Shown: one piece after another, positions 40,639 through 50,566 of the stretch
How positions within the stretch are numbered: the stretch's first letter is position 1
Layout of the letters: every line of letters starts with the position of its first letter
Assembly (NCBI RefSeq): GCF_008247605.1
Contig: NZ_CP043420.1
Location: 1,426,001-1,490,000, forward strand
Source of the DNA: Kushneria phosphatilytica
Lineage (GTDB): Bacteria; Pseudomonadota; Gammaproteobacteria; Pseudomonadales; Halomonadaceae
Direction of reading: 5' to 3'
DNA: 64,000 nucleotides
The notes under the pieces: model-generated
The model's input: the letters and a program-made list of their open reading frames with translations, nothing else
Databases searched by the model: none
Told to the model about the DNA's origin: nothing
Program-made: the position numbers and the translations under genes

Positions 40639-41559
40639 TCAGATCGGAGGCACAGGTTCGTGACGCTCCGATTCGGAGAGATCGGTCAGCCAGTGACGAG
40701 CGACCCGGGTCAGATGCTCGTTGAGTGCTTCCAGTATCTGCCCGCCCTGGCGCCAATAATGCCAGTATAACGGCACAACGATATTGGAATCGTGCTCAAG
40801 CAGTGAAAGTTCACCACCATTCAGCGCCTCTCGACACTGTAGCTCCGGTACCAATCCGTAACCGAGGCCGGCGCGTATCATGCGAAAGAAGCCTTCCGAT
40901 GAAGGGCAAAGATGATGCGGAAAAGGGGCAGCGATGCCGTGATGAGCAATATAACGCTGGTGTAGTCGATCATCGGTGCCGAAGACGACTCCTGGCGCTT
41001 CGGTCAGTGCCTGAGGGGTCAGGCCCTCCGGAAAGTGTTGCTCGATGAATGCCGGCGTGGCCACCGGCAGATAGCGCATGCCCCCCAGAGGACGGGCTCG
41101 AGCACCCTGAACCGAGCGGGGCGTAGCACACAGACAGGCAGCCACCTCGCCATCACGCATACGACCGAGCGCCGTATCCTGGTCCTCGACCACTAAATCG
41201 AACAGCAGGGGCTGGCCGGTATTGAAATTGGCAATGGCCTCGCACCACCAGGTGTCGAGGCTGTCGGCATTGAGGGCAATACGCAGCCGATGTTCTCGTT
41301 CGCCCAGCGCTGGCACATGATCAAGCAGATCATGTTCCAGCAATCTGACCTGCTGAACATGATTGAGCAATTTTCGACCCAGTTCGGTAGGAGAGATGCG
41401 TGGCGCACGCACCAGTACGGGCTGACCGAGACGGGATTCGAGCAGTTTGATGCGCTGGGATACAGCGGATTGGGTGAGCCCCAGTGCCTGGGCGCCGCGC
41501 TCGAATCCGGCCTGATCCACTACTGCGCCCAGAGCCTCAAGCAATTTGTAATCCAGCAT
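40639..41559 (-). CDS. argP: LysR-family regulator ArgP
   Basis: A 306-residue LysR regulator matching ArgP (IciA), which senses lysine/arginine and controls amino-acid export and NADPH/lysine genes. The N-terminus MLDYKLLEALGAVVDQAGFERGAQALGLTQSAVSQRIKLLE and LNADSLDTWW match. The usual target, a LysE/ArgO exporter, is not adjacent. The upstream region 41560-41620 is AT-rich and probably holds the promoter. Confidence 0.9.
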   Translation of the reverse strand: MLDYKLLEALGAVVDQAGFERGAQALGLTQSAVSQRIKLLESRLGQPVLVRAPRISPTELGRKLLNHVQQVRLLEHDLLDHVPALGEREHRLRIALNADSLDTWWCEAIANFNTGQPLLFDLVVEDQDTALGRMRDGEVAACLCATPRSVQGARARPLGGMRYLPVATPAFIEQHFPEGLTPQALTEAPGVVFGTDDRLHQRYIAHHGIAAPFPHHLCPSSEGFFRMIRAGLGYGLVPELQCREALNGGELSLLEHDSNIVVPLYWHYWRQGGQILEALNEHLTRVARHWLTDLSESERHEPVPPI

Positions 41560-41672
41560 AAGCGATCTTTAAAAAATACCATATGGATAAGTAATATCGA
41601 TAAAGATAAGCATAGAACATAACCCTGCGGCTGGGTAGCGGCATCAACATCGGAGAAAGCTATCCGGAGGGG

Positions 41673-43037
41673 TTAGCCGATCTGAACGTGTTCAGTGGCA
41701 AAGCGCGTACCAGGGACTCTTCGGGAGGCAACCAGATAGCCCAGCGAAAGGGGCCCGACTCGTCCCAGCAGCATGGTCACGATCAGCAGCAGCTGTCCGT
41801 CCGGGGTCAACTGATCGGTAATGCCTCGGCTCAGGCCGACCGTGCCGAAGGCAGAGACTGTTTCAAAGGCAAGGTCCATGAAATCGAGATGCTGTTGCGT
41901 CACGGTAAGAAGAAACAGAACGAGAAAAATCAGCAGCATCGAGGCCATGGCGACCGCGACCGCCTTGGTCACGGTCTCCGGGCTCATGCGGCGCTGGAAG
42001 GCTACTGGTTCGTTACGTCCCTGCAGAAAGGCTCGAGCGGTCAGCAGAAGCACCACAAAGGTGGTGATCTTGATACCACTGGCGGTTGAACTTGGACCAC
42101 CACCGATAAACATCAACAGCATTGTGAGCAGAGTGCTGGGCATGGTCAGCGCCCCGGTATCCAGGGTATGAAAGCCGGCGGTACGGGGGGTCACCGCCTG
42201 AAACCAGGCGGCCCATAAACGATCGTCCCAGTGGGGCAGGCCGCCGAGAGTAGCTGGATTGTTCCACTCCAGTAACAGCAGCAACAGCATGCTGACCAGG
42301 TTGATAATAAGAGTGGCGCTGAGAATCAGTCGGGTCTGCGCTGACATGCGGTGCTTGTGACGCTGTCTCAGTTCGCCGATAACGGCAAATCCCAGCCCGC
42401 CGATGATGAACTGACCGGTAATGACCAGGTTGACCAGCGGATCGCCGACATCACCGCTCAGGCTGTTATCGAAGATCGAAAAGCCGGCATTGTTGAATGC
42501 CGAGATTGATAGAAAGAGGCTGGCCCACAGGCCATGTCGCCAGCCCAGGGTGGGCACCCAGTCGAGGGCCAGCAGGGCGGTACCGATCAGTTCGACAATA
42601 ATGGCAAACAGGGCAATGATTCGTACCAGTCGACCGATCTGGCCCAGTGAACTCTGGTTGAGTGACTCACGTACCAGATTCTGCTGGTTGAGGGGCATGC
42701 GCCTTCCCAGCAACAACACCGTCAGAGCTGCCAGGGTCATGAACCCCAGACCGCCGATCTGTATCAGCACAATCACGACCAGTTGACCATAAAAGCTCAG
42801 CTCGTGCGCCACGCTGATGACACTCAGACCAGTGACCGTGATCGCAGAAGCTGCAGTAAACAACGCTTCCAGCCAACTGATCGGCGCCGTGGTCATGGCG
42901 GGCAGCTTGAGCAGCAGCATGCCCAACAGTGCCAGCAGGGTGAAACCGATCAGCAGGATTTCCGGTGGCCGCAGGCGAATGATCAGGCCACGTGAGGTGC
43001 GTCGGGTCGGGTTGAGCAGCCGACTATAGTTCTTCAT
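41673..43037 (-). CDS. ktrB: Potassium uptake protein, KtrB/TrkH family
   Basis: A 454-residue channel-like K+ transporter. Four pore loops with a conserved Gly are visible (TVTGLSV, NNAGFSI, RTAGFHT and GTVGLSRG), as are many TM helices. The single-RCK partner next to it and the length favour the Ktr type, which is often Na+-coupled. It would serve K+ accumulation under osmotic stress. Downstream of ktrA by 14 bases on the same strand. Confidence 0.92.
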   Translation of the reverse strand: MKNYSRLLNPTRRTSRGLIIRLRPPEILLIGFTLLALLGMLLLKLPAMTTAPISWLEALFTAASAITVTGLSVISVAHELSFYGQLVVIVLIQIGGLGFMTLAALTVLLLGRRMPLNQQNLVRESLNQSSLGQIGRLVRIIALFAIIVELIGTALLALDWVPTLGWRHGLWASLFLSISAFNNAGFSIFDNSLSGDVGDPLVNLVITGQFIIGGLGFAVIGELRQRHKHRMSAQTRLILSATLIINLVSMLLLLLLEWNNPATLGGLPHWDDRLWAAWFQAVTPRTAGFHTLDTGALTMPSTLLTMLLMFIGGGPSSTASGIKITTFVVLLLTARAFLQGRNEPVAFQRRMSPETVTKAVAVAMASMLLIFLVLFLLTVTQQHLDFMDLAFETVSAFGTVGLSRGITDQLTPDGQLLLIVTMLLGRVGPLSLGYLVASRRVPGTRFATEHVQIG

Positions 43038-43051
43038 CGCAGTCGGTCGCC

Positions 43052-43699
43052 TCAGGCCTGGCCACTCAGACGTCTCAGTGACTCGATCTTGCCCAGCATG
43101 ATCAGGTGGTCACCCTCTTTGAGAGCGGTGTTGTCTTCAGGATGGGTGATCGTCTCGTTATCCCGCCTGATGGCCAGGATGGTAGTCCCTTCCTGATCTG
43201 TCAGACTGGCGATATTGGTGTAATGTTCGATCATCGACTCGGTCGCGGCCATCTCGATGACATAGTGTTCGTCGCCAAGATGAATGAAGTCGATCACGAA
43301 ACGGTAATTCAGACTCTGGGCAATCCGCATGCCGGTATCGTGTTCGGGATGGACGATATGGGTGACACCGAGCCGGTCAAGCAGCTTGTAATGCTCATCG
43401 GAAAGTGCTCGAACCCAGATCTCACGCGCCTTGAGTTCCTGCACATGGAGTGTGCACATCATGCTGGCTTCGAGGCTATCGAGATCGATCAGCACGGCAT
43501 CGAAATTCTCCAGCGATAGCTCCTCGAGTGCGGTGCGATCGACCGGATCGGCGATCACGGCATGGGTGAGACGTTCGGCAAAACTGTTGACCCGGGTTTC
43601 GTCGCTGTCGACTCCCAGAACTTCATGATCTCGTTCGTAAAGTTCCAGAGCGACCGTGCTGCCAAGGTAGCCCAGCCCGATCACGGCAAACTGACGCAT
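43052..43699 (-). CDS. ktrA: Potassium uptake regulatory subunit KtrA
   Basis: A 215-residue RCK protein: Rossmann motif VIGLGYLGSTVALELY with Asp at the end of strand 2 (VLGVDSDE), then a TrkA-C domain ending DHLIMLGKIESLRRL. A single N/C pair distinguishes it from the doubled TrkA. Nucleotide-bound rings gate KtrB. An AGGATG site precedes the ATG. Confidence 0.92.
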   Translation of the reverse strand: MRQFAVIGLGYLGSTVALELYERDHEVLGVDSDETRVNSFAERLTHAVIADPVDRTALEELSLENFDAVLIDLDSLEASMMCTLHVQELKAREIWVRALSDEHYKLLDRLGVTHIVHPEHDTGMRIAQSLNYRFVIDFIHLGDEHYVIEMAATESMIEHYTNIASLTDQEGTTILAIRRDNETITHPEDNTALKEGDHLIMLGKIESLRRLSGQA

Positions 43700-43824
43700 C
43701 TACCATCATCCTGTCTGACCGGCGTAGCACGGGTCGTAATTGCCGTTTGCCATGCCGATCCTGTAAGTGAAGCCGCCCGGTCGATATCGCCGCAGGACGA
43801 TAGTGGGCGCCGGGCAGCAAAGAA

Positions 43825-44589
43825 TCAGCGAGGGTTGTTGGCCAGTGCCCAGTCAACAATGACGCCTGCGTCCACACTGATGGTGCCTGGATTGTAACTG
43901 GCATTGCTGCTGTCGCTTTCGGCAGCGACGCGCGCCATCATCGGCTTGAACATCGGCGAATTGGTTTCCTGAATGCTCAATACCCGGCCGGTGTGCGTAC
44001 CGAGTGTTTTGGCCATCAATTGCGCCTTTTCATGCGCGCGCTCGAGCGCCTGTTGCAATGCGCGGTCCTCGACGCTGTTGCGATCGGCGACATCGTAGCG
44101 AATCCCATCGAGACGATCGACGTGAGCGGCAAACAGGGCATCCACTATCCCCGGAATGCGGCTGAGGTCCTGCACATCAATGGTAATCGGGCGTTCGACC
44201 GATAGCCGCATGCGGCGTTCGTCATTATCTTCGCCACTGCTGCTGCGCTTGCCGAGCCATTCGGTCTGCACCGAGACGCTGCCTGCCTGAAGTCGATCAC
44301 GCTTCAGCCCGGTCTGATCGAGTGATTTCAGCAGTTGTGAAGTGCGCTGTTCGAGACGCTGACGTGCCTGCTGCAGGGCATCGCCCTGCTCGTTGTCATC
44401 GGCCGTCCGGGGCGGCGTCTTTTCCCAAAGCGTGGCGGTCAGGGTCGCGCGATCGGGAGTGACATCCACGCTGGCATGAGCCTGCACTTCAAGATGAGCC
44501 CTGTCAGGTTCCTTGTCAGGCGCTGCCAGTGCCAGCGGGGCAGTCGAGAGACCCAGAGCGGCTACCAAAGCGAGGGGCAGAACGCGCAT
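43825..44589 (-). CDS. SIMPL-domain periplasmic protein, YggE-like
   Basis: A 254-residue secreted protein: signal peptide at 1-23, then a SIMPL (DUF541) domain (HLEVQAHASVDVTPDRATLTATL to VSIQETNSP and DAGVIVDW). YggE of E. coli lowers oxidative stress by an unknown route. The ATG at 44589 has AAGGAG; upstream frame residues are not a signal peptide. It stands in the same orientation as cobO but 132 bases away. Confidence 0.88.
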   Translation of the reverse strand: MRVLPLALVAALGLSTAPLALAAPDKEPDRAHLEVQAHASVDVTPDRATLTATLWEKTPPRTADDNEQGDALQQARQRLEQRTSQLLKSLDQTGLKRDRLQAGSVSVQTEWLGKRSSSGEDNDERRMRLSVERPITIDVQDLSRIPGIVDALFAAHVDRLDGIRYDVADRNSVEDRALQQALERAHEKAQLMAKTLGTHTGRVLSIQETNSPMFKPMMARVAAESDSSNASYNPGTISVDAGVIVDWALANNPR

Positions 44590-44721
44590 ACACACTCCTT
44601 GTAAGTCATGACACAAATGGTCGTCGGCGCAGCAGGCGCAGCATACGATACTCCCGCTGTCAGCGCACACCCTCCGCCTGGCCGACCGGAAAGGCGTTGT
44701 CTCAGCGGTTATGCCCGGAGC

Positions 44722-45327
44722 TCAGTAATCGATACCGCGGCGTGCCTTCAGCCCCTGGTTGAAAGCGTGTCGGGTCTCCTGCATTTCGGTAATGGTATCG
44801 GCCATTTCCAGAAGCTGGCGGTGTGCATTGCGCCCGGTAATGATGACCGTTTGTTCGCTCGGGCGGTTGCTCAGTGCCTGCTCGACTTCCTCGATGGCAA
44901 GATAACCAAACTTGAGCATGTAGGTGATCTCATCAAGTACGACCAGATAGACATCGGGATTGGCCAGCATGCGACAGGCCTCCTGCCATACTTCGGCACA
45001 GGCGGCGGTATCGCTCTCCCGGTTCTGTGTCTCCCAGGTGAACCCGGTGGCCATGATCGCTACTTCAAGATTGGGATCATCCGCCAGTCTTTCGCGCTCG
45101 CCGCACTCCCATTGTCCCTTGATGAACTGCACTACACCGACCCGGTAGCCATAGCCCAGCGCTCGGGTCACTGTACCCCAGGCGGCAGTGGTTTTCCCCT
45201 TGCCGTTACCGGTAAAGATCAGCAGCTGGCCGCGCTCCTCTTCGGCACGTGCTACACGCTCATCGACATGGCTTTTGAGGCGTTCCATGGCGCGCTTGTG
45301 ACGTTGCTGACGCTGATCCTCGCTCAT
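44722..45327 (-). CDS. cobO: Cob(I)yrinic acid a,c-diamide adenosyltransferase
   Basis: A 201-residue corrinoid adenosyltransferase (CobO/BtuR/CobA type) that adds the adenosyl group from ATP. The P-loop FTGNGKGKTTAAWGT, FIKGQWECGE, LVVLDEITYMLKFGYL and VIITGRNAHRQLLEMAD are typical. No other cobalamin genes are in the window, so it may serve salvage or a pathway elsewhere. It is divergent from the BCCT gene. Confidence 0.95.
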   Translation of the reverse strand: MSEDQRQQRHKRAMERLKSHVDERVARAEEERGQLLIFTGNGKGKTTAAWGTVTRALGYGYRVGVVQFIKGQWECGERERLADDPNLEVAIMATGFTWETQNRESDTAACAEVWQEACRMLANPDVYLVVLDEITYMLKFGYLAIEEVEQALSNRPSEQTVIITGRNAHRQLLEMADTITEMQETRHAFNQGLKARRGIDY

Positions 45328-45515
45328 GAGGCGACTCCGAAATCTGGATGGCGAAAAAATGTGAGGTTGACCCGAACCGGTATTGGCAATCTCTTGTGGT
45401 GTAAACCTGAGCGACTATCAGGCCTGGCGCCCCGCGTTTGTCGAGTATTGTTTGCGACGCTGCTGTGCCAGTCGTGCTAGGCTGGCGGATTCATTTCACT
45501 ACAGAAACCGAATTC

Positions 45516-47078
45516 ATGTCCGATACTTCCAGACGCCTGCTGGGGCAGCGCGTTGTCTTTCTTGCGAGCGGCGGTTGCCTGGTGCTGTTTGCCGCCGCTG
45601 CGCTGATTGACCTGCAGCAGGTCAGTCAGTGGGTCGACACGGCCTTTGGCTGGTCGACCCGCTGGTTCGGGGCCTACTGGCAGCTATGGATGCTGGCCGA
45701 TCTGGTCATCGCATTGATCCTCGGCCTCTCTCGCTATGGTGATGTCCGGCTGGGTGGTGTCAGTAGCGAAAAGAGCATGTCGACCTTTAACTGGCACGCC
45801 GTCATCCTCTGTTCACTGCTGGGTGGCGGCGGCGTGTTCTGGTCCACGGCCGAACCGATTTATCACTACATTACCACGCCACCGGCCTTTGATGGTGTCG
45901 AGGCGGCTACCTCGGCAGCGGTAGCACCGGCACTGGCGCAAAGCTTTTTCGACTGGGGATTCAGTGCCTGGGCCTGCCTGGGCACGCTCTCGGCCATTGT
46001 CATGATGTATGCGCACTATCATGCCGGTATCCGATTGCGCCCGCGAGCGCTGCTGTATCCCCTGCTCAGGGAACGGGTGGAAACTCACTGGCTGGGCAGT
46101 CTTGCCGATGTGGTGTGCATTCTGGCGGTGGCCGCCGGCACCATTGGTCCCATCGGGTTCCTTGCCACTCAACTGTCCTATTCCTTTCATGCCCTGATGG
46201 GGTGGCCGGATACCTATGCCACCCAGCTGGGTGTGCTGGCGATGCTGGTGCTCATTTATACGCTCTCGGCTGCCACTGGACTCTCCCGCGGTATTCAGTG
46301 GCTGTCAAAGTTCAATGTCTGGCTGGTACTGGGCTTGTTCGCCTTCATTCTGATTGTCGGCCCGGGCGGTTTCGTGGTGCGTCAGTTCTTTGATGGTTTC
46401 AGCAGCTATCTACAGCACTATGTCAGCCTATCGCTGGTGCGCAGTGATACCGGCTGGCTGGATTGGTGGACGCTGTTCTTCTGGGGGTGGTTCATCGGCT
46501 TTGTGCCCTCGATGGCCATGTTTGTGGCGCGTATTTCCCGTGGGCGTACCCTGAGGGAGCTGGTAATAGCGGTCGCCATCACCGCGCCCATCGCGACCAA
46601 TCTCTGGTTTGCCACTTTGGGCGGTTCCGGTCTGCACTATGAACTGCTCAATCCCGGGAGCGTTTCCAATCCTCTCCAGGAGGGCGGATTGCCGGCCGCA
46701 CTGCTGGCGGTAACCACCCAGTTGCCACTTTCACAGATTGTCGTGCCCCTGTTTCTGCTGCTGACCACCATCTTTGTGGCGACGACCGGCGATTCGATGT
46801 CCTATGCCATTGCCATGTCGGTCACCGGCCAGGCTTCTCCGGCCACCGGCATTCGCATCTTCTGGGCGTTGGCCTTCGGTCTGGTGGCAGCTGTTCTGCT
46901 GTGGATGGGCGAGGGCGGTATCGATGCGCTGCAATCCTTTATCGTGATTACTGCGGTCCCGGTTTCGTTGCTGCTGTTGCCATTGCTCTGGTGGGGGCCG
47001 CAGATGGCGCATCGCATGGCGCTGGATCAGGGGCTTTTGTACGCACCAGCCCGGCGTGAAGCGGACGATCAGTCTTAA
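45516..47078 (+). CDS. BCCT-family transporter
   Basis: A 520-residue, 12-TM carrier of the betaine/carnitine/choline family, relevant to osmoprotectant uptake. The signature FFWGWFIGFVPSMAMFVARISRGRT is clear, and VFWSTAEPIYHY matches the TM region before the substrate site. The glycine stretch is LLGGGGVFW rather than GMGIG. The substrate cannot be assigned. The ATG at 45516 begins MSDTSRRLLG. A strong terminator follows. Confidence 0.92.
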   Translation: MSDTSRRLLGQRVVFLASGGCLVLFAAAALIDLQQVSQWVDTAFGWSTRWFGAYWQLWMLADLVIALILGLSRYGDVRLGGVSSEKSMSTFNWHAVILCSLLGGGGVFWSTAEPIYHYITTPPAFDGVEAATSAAVAPALAQSFFDWGFSAWACLGTLSAIVMMYAHYHAGIRLRPRALLYPLLRERVETHWLGSLADVVCILAVAAGTIGPIGFLATQLSYSFHALMGWPDTYATQLGVLAMLVLIYTLSAATGLSRGIQWLSKFNVWLVLGLFAFILIVGPGGFVVRQFFDGFSSYLQHYVSLSLVRSDTGWLDWWTLFFWGWFIGFVPSMAMFVARISRGRTLRELVIAVAITAPIATNLWFATLGGSGLHYELLNPGSVSNPLQEGGLPAALLAVTTQLPLSQIVVPLFLLLTTIFVATTGDSMSYAIAMSVTGQASPATGIRIFWALAFGLVAAVLLWMGEGGIDALQSFIVITAVPVSLLLLPLLWWGPQMAHRMALDQGLLYAPARREADDQS

Positions 47079-47115
47079 AACTGATCGCGAATCGTTGGAG
47101 CGTCTGTTGTAACGT

Positions 47116-47154
47116 AACCGCCCCGGCACTGATGGCAGTGTCGGGGCGGTTTTG
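47116..47154 (+). terminator. Strong terminator between the BCCT gene and nupC
   Basis: A 16-bp stem with one G-U pair (47116-47131 with 47136-47151), a 4-base loop, and TTTT in the last stem bases and tail. Between convergent genes it may serve both strands. Confidence 0.9.
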
Positions 47155-47176
47155 ATGACGCGTATGCCAGCACAGC

Positions 47177-48418
47177 TTAGAGAGCGATAAAAAGCCCTGC
47201 CAGGGTGGCACTCATCAGGTTGGAAAGTGTGCCGGCCACAATGGCCCGCATGCCGAGACGTGCAATCTCATGGCGCCTTGATGGGGCCATACCGCCCAGG
47301 CCGCCCATCAGGATGGCAATCGAGGACAGGTTGGCGAAACCGCACAGGGCAAAGGTAACAATGGCCCGGGTATGTTCGCTCAGCCCTGCGCTGTGTTCGG
47401 CGAACTGAACATAGGCCACGAATTCGTTGAGCACGATCTTCTGGCCGATGAAGCTGCCCGCGGCAATGGCATCCTGCCAGGGCACGCCGATCAGAAAGGC
47501 GAGCGGGGCGAACAGATAGCCCAGCAGTGTCTGCAGGGTCAGGCCGTCGTAACCGAACCAGCCGCCTACCACGCCAAACAGCATGTTGATCACGGCAATC
47601 AGGCTGATGAAGGCCAGCAGCATGCCGCCCACATTGAGCGCCAGGCGAACACCAGCACTGGCGCCGGTGGCCGCGGCATCAATGACATTGGCTACCGGCT
47701 CATCAGGATCGGATTTCAGGATGCGGTCGTGATGCTCGGGAGTATCGGTCTCCGGCACCATCAGTTTGGCCATCAACAGGCCGCCCGGGGCCGCCATGAA
47801 TGAAGCAGCAATGAGGTATTTGAGCTCAACACCGAGTGCTGCATAACCGGCCAGGGTAGAGCCGGCTACACTGGCGAGGCCCCCAACCATCACGGCAAAC
47901 AGTTCCGAGCGGGTCATGCGCTCGATGAAGGGGCGTACTACCAGGGGGGCTTCGGTCTGACCGACAAAGATGTTGGCGCTGGCGGACATCGATTCACTGT
48001 AACTGGTTCCCGCCAGGCGATGGATGGCGCCACCGATCAGTTGAATGACCCAGCGCATGATGCCGAGGTAGTAGAGGACCGAGATCAACGACGAAAAGAA
48101 CACGATCACCGGCAGTACCTGAATCGCGAATACGAAGCCTCCATTGCCGAACAATTCATGCATGCGGTCGCCGGCCAGCCCCCCGAACAGAAATGAGATA
48201 CCGGCATTGGCGCTGTCGATGACGGCCTGTACGCCATGGCTTATCGTCAACAACAGGGTATGCCCAAAGGGTACATAGAGCACCAGTGCGCCCAGCCCGG
48301 CCTGAAGGGCAAAGACCGGCAGAATGGTACGCCAGCGGATGGCCCGGCGATTTTCCGACAGGGCCCAGGCGATCCCCATCAGGAATAGCGGGCCAACCAG
48401 ACCCATCAATATCTGCAT
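47177..48418 (-). CDS. nupC: Concentrative nucleoside transporter, NupC family
   Basis: A 413-residue CNT-family nucleoside:cation symporter. The hallmark motifs SANIFVGQTEAPLVVRPF and IVLNEFVAYVQF, with several re-entrant hydrophobic loops, are present. It imports nucleosides; coupling to Na+ or H+ is unclear. The ATG at 48418 has GGAG; a frame to 48481 adds 21 unlikely residues. Confidence 0.93.
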   Translation of the reverse strand: MQILMGLVGPLFLMGIAWALSENRRAIRWRTILPVFALQAGLGALVLYVPFGHTLLLTISHGVQAVIDSANAGISFLFGGLAGDRMHELFGNGGFVFAIQVLPVIVFFSSLISVLYYLGIMRWVIQLIGGAIHRLAGTSYSESMSASANIFVGQTEAPLVVRPFIERMTRSELFAVMVGGLASVAGSTLAGYAALGVELKYLIAASFMAAPGGLLMAKLMVPETDTPEHHDRILKSDPDEPVANVIDAAATGASAGVRLALNVGGMLLAFISLIAVINMLFGVVGGWFGYDGLTLQTLLGYLFAPLAFLIGVPWQDAIAAGSFIGQKIVLNEFVAYVQFAEHSAGLSEHTRAIVTFALCGFANLSSIAILMGGLGGMAPSRRHEIARLGMRAIVAGTLSNLMSATLAGLFIAL

Positions 48419-48539
48419 GAAAACTCCATGTCCGCTACTTGTTGTTGAGTGTTCGGAACTCTTGGCCGTGAGGCAGGGCAATGGTCATCCTGCCAGCGTT
48501 GAAACATGACGTCAGCGATGATGGCTGGACCTGGTCTGA

Positions 48540-50393
48540 TCAGGCTGTCCCGGTATGTGATGGCTGTGAATGCTCGGGGGATGTCGTCTGCTGCAGTTCG
48601 GGTGAGTCAGCGTGAATCAGGCTGATCAGGCGCTCACCGGCTCGCAATGTGAGTGACGGTCCATCAGAACGGATGACGCGCAACCGGCCCTGGGGCGAGA
48701 GCGTAAACATGGGCAGCAGTCGGTTGTTGTGAATCCGGCGATAATCCTCGAGCCCGAAGTTCTCGGTCATGCGGGTTACTTTTATCTCTCCGCCGCGGCC
48801 GATGATACTGGCCAAATACGCATAGGTGGCCTTTTCGTCAAACAGTAATGGCAGGTGGCCCAGGGCCTTGTCCTGACGACGCTTGGCATGCTTTCCAGGG
48901 TCTTCCGCCAACCTGAAAACATTGCCGTGACCGAGCACATGTTCGAAATGCAGGGCCGCCAGATTATTGAGTTCGCGATAGGGGGACAGAGGAAGCAGTC
49001 GCCCGATTCCGGTCAGCTCGAGATGCTGCACTGCGTGTTCGGAAAGCGGGTTGCCGTAATAGACAGGGAGCCCGGCCATGCGCGCTTCCTGTACGGCGTC
49101 CCAGCTGGTATCGGTGAGCCGCACGGTAAAGCCGAGTTCTACCAGTTCGCGCGCCACGGTGCGTGCCAGGGCATTGGCACCGAGAATCAGGAAGCCGGTG
49201 GGCTCCGGTTCACTGACACCCAGCAGATTAACGATCGGTCGTGACAACAGGCTCTGAATGACGACAGTGCCAATGATGACCAGAAAGGTGACTGGCACCA
49301 TCATCTCTGCCCCCTCGACACCGGCCTGCTCGAGCTTGATGGCGAAGAGGGACGCGACCGCTGCAGCCACGATCCCACGGGGAGACAGCCAGGCCAGCAG
49401 TGCCTTTTCACGCCAGCTCAGCCCGCTGCCCAGGGTACATATCCAGACCGAGAGCGGACGTGCCACAAACATCAGGATCGCCAGATAGATCCAGGAAGGC
49501 CATGAAAGCATTGCCAGCTGGTCGGAAGTAATGCGTGCAGCCAGCAGAATGAACAGGCCCGAGACCAGAAGAACAGTCAGGGTTTCCTTGAACTCGATAA
49601 TCGGCTCGGTGGGAATCCCCCGCATGTTGGCCATCCAGATGCCCATGATCGTGACAGTCAATAATCCGGACTCTTCGAACAGGGCATTGGAGATGGCAAA
49701 CAGGGTCAGCATGCACATCAGCGTGCCGAAGCTGTGCAATCGCTGAGGTAGCCAGTGATAGCGCAGTACCAGCCCCCATAACCACCCGCCGGCAGCACCG
49801 ACTCCCAGTCCCAGGCCGATGGTCTGAGCGAACAGCAGCAGAGTGTGCGAGGCTGCGCCGTTTTCCTGACCAATGGCAACGAACTCATAGATCAGTACTG
49901 CCAGCAGTGCGCCAACGGGATCGACCAGGATGCCCTCCCAGCGCAGAATCTGAGTCAGATTGCCCTGAGCGCGCAGCGTTTGCAGGAGCGGGGTTACCAC
50001 AGTCGGGCCGGTGACGACCAGCAGCCCACCGAGTACGGCAGAGATTTCCCAGGAAATACCCAGCAACCAGTGAGCGGCCAGGGTGGCGATGATGCCGGTA
50101 ATCGCCACACCCCAGGTGATCAGACGACTGACGGTGCGCCCATGGCCACGCAGATCACGGATATTCAGCGTCAGACTGCCCTCGAACAGGATGACAGCGA
50201 CCGCCAGCGAGATCAGCGGGAACAGTAGCTCTCCGAGCAGCGCATCCGGATTGAGCCAGCCGGTGACCGGGCCAGCCACAATACCGACGATCAGCAGTGG
50301 CAGGATTGCCGGCAGACGCATGCGCCAGGCGCCCCACTGACAAACCAGTGACAGCAGCCCGATGAGAGCCAGTAGCAGCGCGGGTTCGGACAT
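48540..50393 (-). CDS. Cation:proton antiporter, CPA1/NhaP type with nucleotide-binding tail
   Basis: A 617-residue protein with about 12 TM helices and a Na/H-exchanger fold. The transport region has LLVVTGPTVVTPLL and EGILVDPVGALLAVLIYEF with the conserved acidic pair. The cytosolic part from about residue 400 starts FLILGANALARTVARELVELG, a TrkA-N Rossmann motif, and ends with a TrkA-C-like region. Likely Na+ or K+ for H+ exchange for pH or salt balance. It is the only gene of its unit seen here. Confidence 0.9.
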   Translation of the reverse strand: MSEPALLLALIGLLSLVCQWGAWRMRLPAILPLLIVGIVAGPVTGWLNPDALLGELLFPLISLAVAVILFEGSLTLNIRDLRGHGRTVSRLITWGVAITGIIATLAAHWLLGISWEISAVLGGLLVVTGPTVVTPLLQTLRAQGNLTQILRWEGILVDPVGALLAVLIYEFVAIGQENGAASHTLLLFAQTIGLGLGVGAAGGWLWGLVLRYHWLPQRLHSFGTLMCMLTLFAISNALFEESGLLTVTIMGIWMANMRGIPTEPIIEFKETLTVLLVSGLFILLAARITSDQLAMLSWPSWIYLAILMFVARPLSVWICTLGSGLSWREKALLAWLSPRGIVAAAVASLFAIKLEQAGVEGAEMMVPVTFLVIIGTVVIQSLLSRPIVNLLGVSEPEPTGFLILGANALARTVARELVELGFTVRLTDTSWDAVQEARMAGLPVYYGNPLSEHAVQHLELTGIGRLLPLSPYRELNNLAALHFEHVLGHGNVFRLAEDPGKHAKRRQDKALGHLPLLFDEKATYAYLASIIGRGGEIKVTRMTENFGLEDYRRIHNNRLLPMFTLSPQGRLRVIRSDGPSLTLRAGERLISLIHADSPELQQTTSPEHSQPSHTGTA

Positions 50394-50516
50394 GGTGGGA
50401 GTACCCTGCGAGTTGCAACAGCGCGCAGACTAGACGGCGCAGACGATGCTTGCAATACAGGTGGGCCAGCCCCTGGTGGGTGGGAGGACGGTTTTTGATT
50501 GGTGGGGTAAATGAAA

Positions 50517-50543
50517 ACGGCTACCCGGGTATCGGGTAGCCGT
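50517..50543 (-). terminator. Terminator of the DUF892 gene
   Basis: Perfect 11-bp arms (50517-50527 with 50533-50543) and a 5-base loop; on the minus strand TTTTCATTT follows. It is 23 bases past the stop codon. Confidence 0.85.
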
Positions 50544-50566
50544 AGGAAATACCTGAACAGGCAGGG

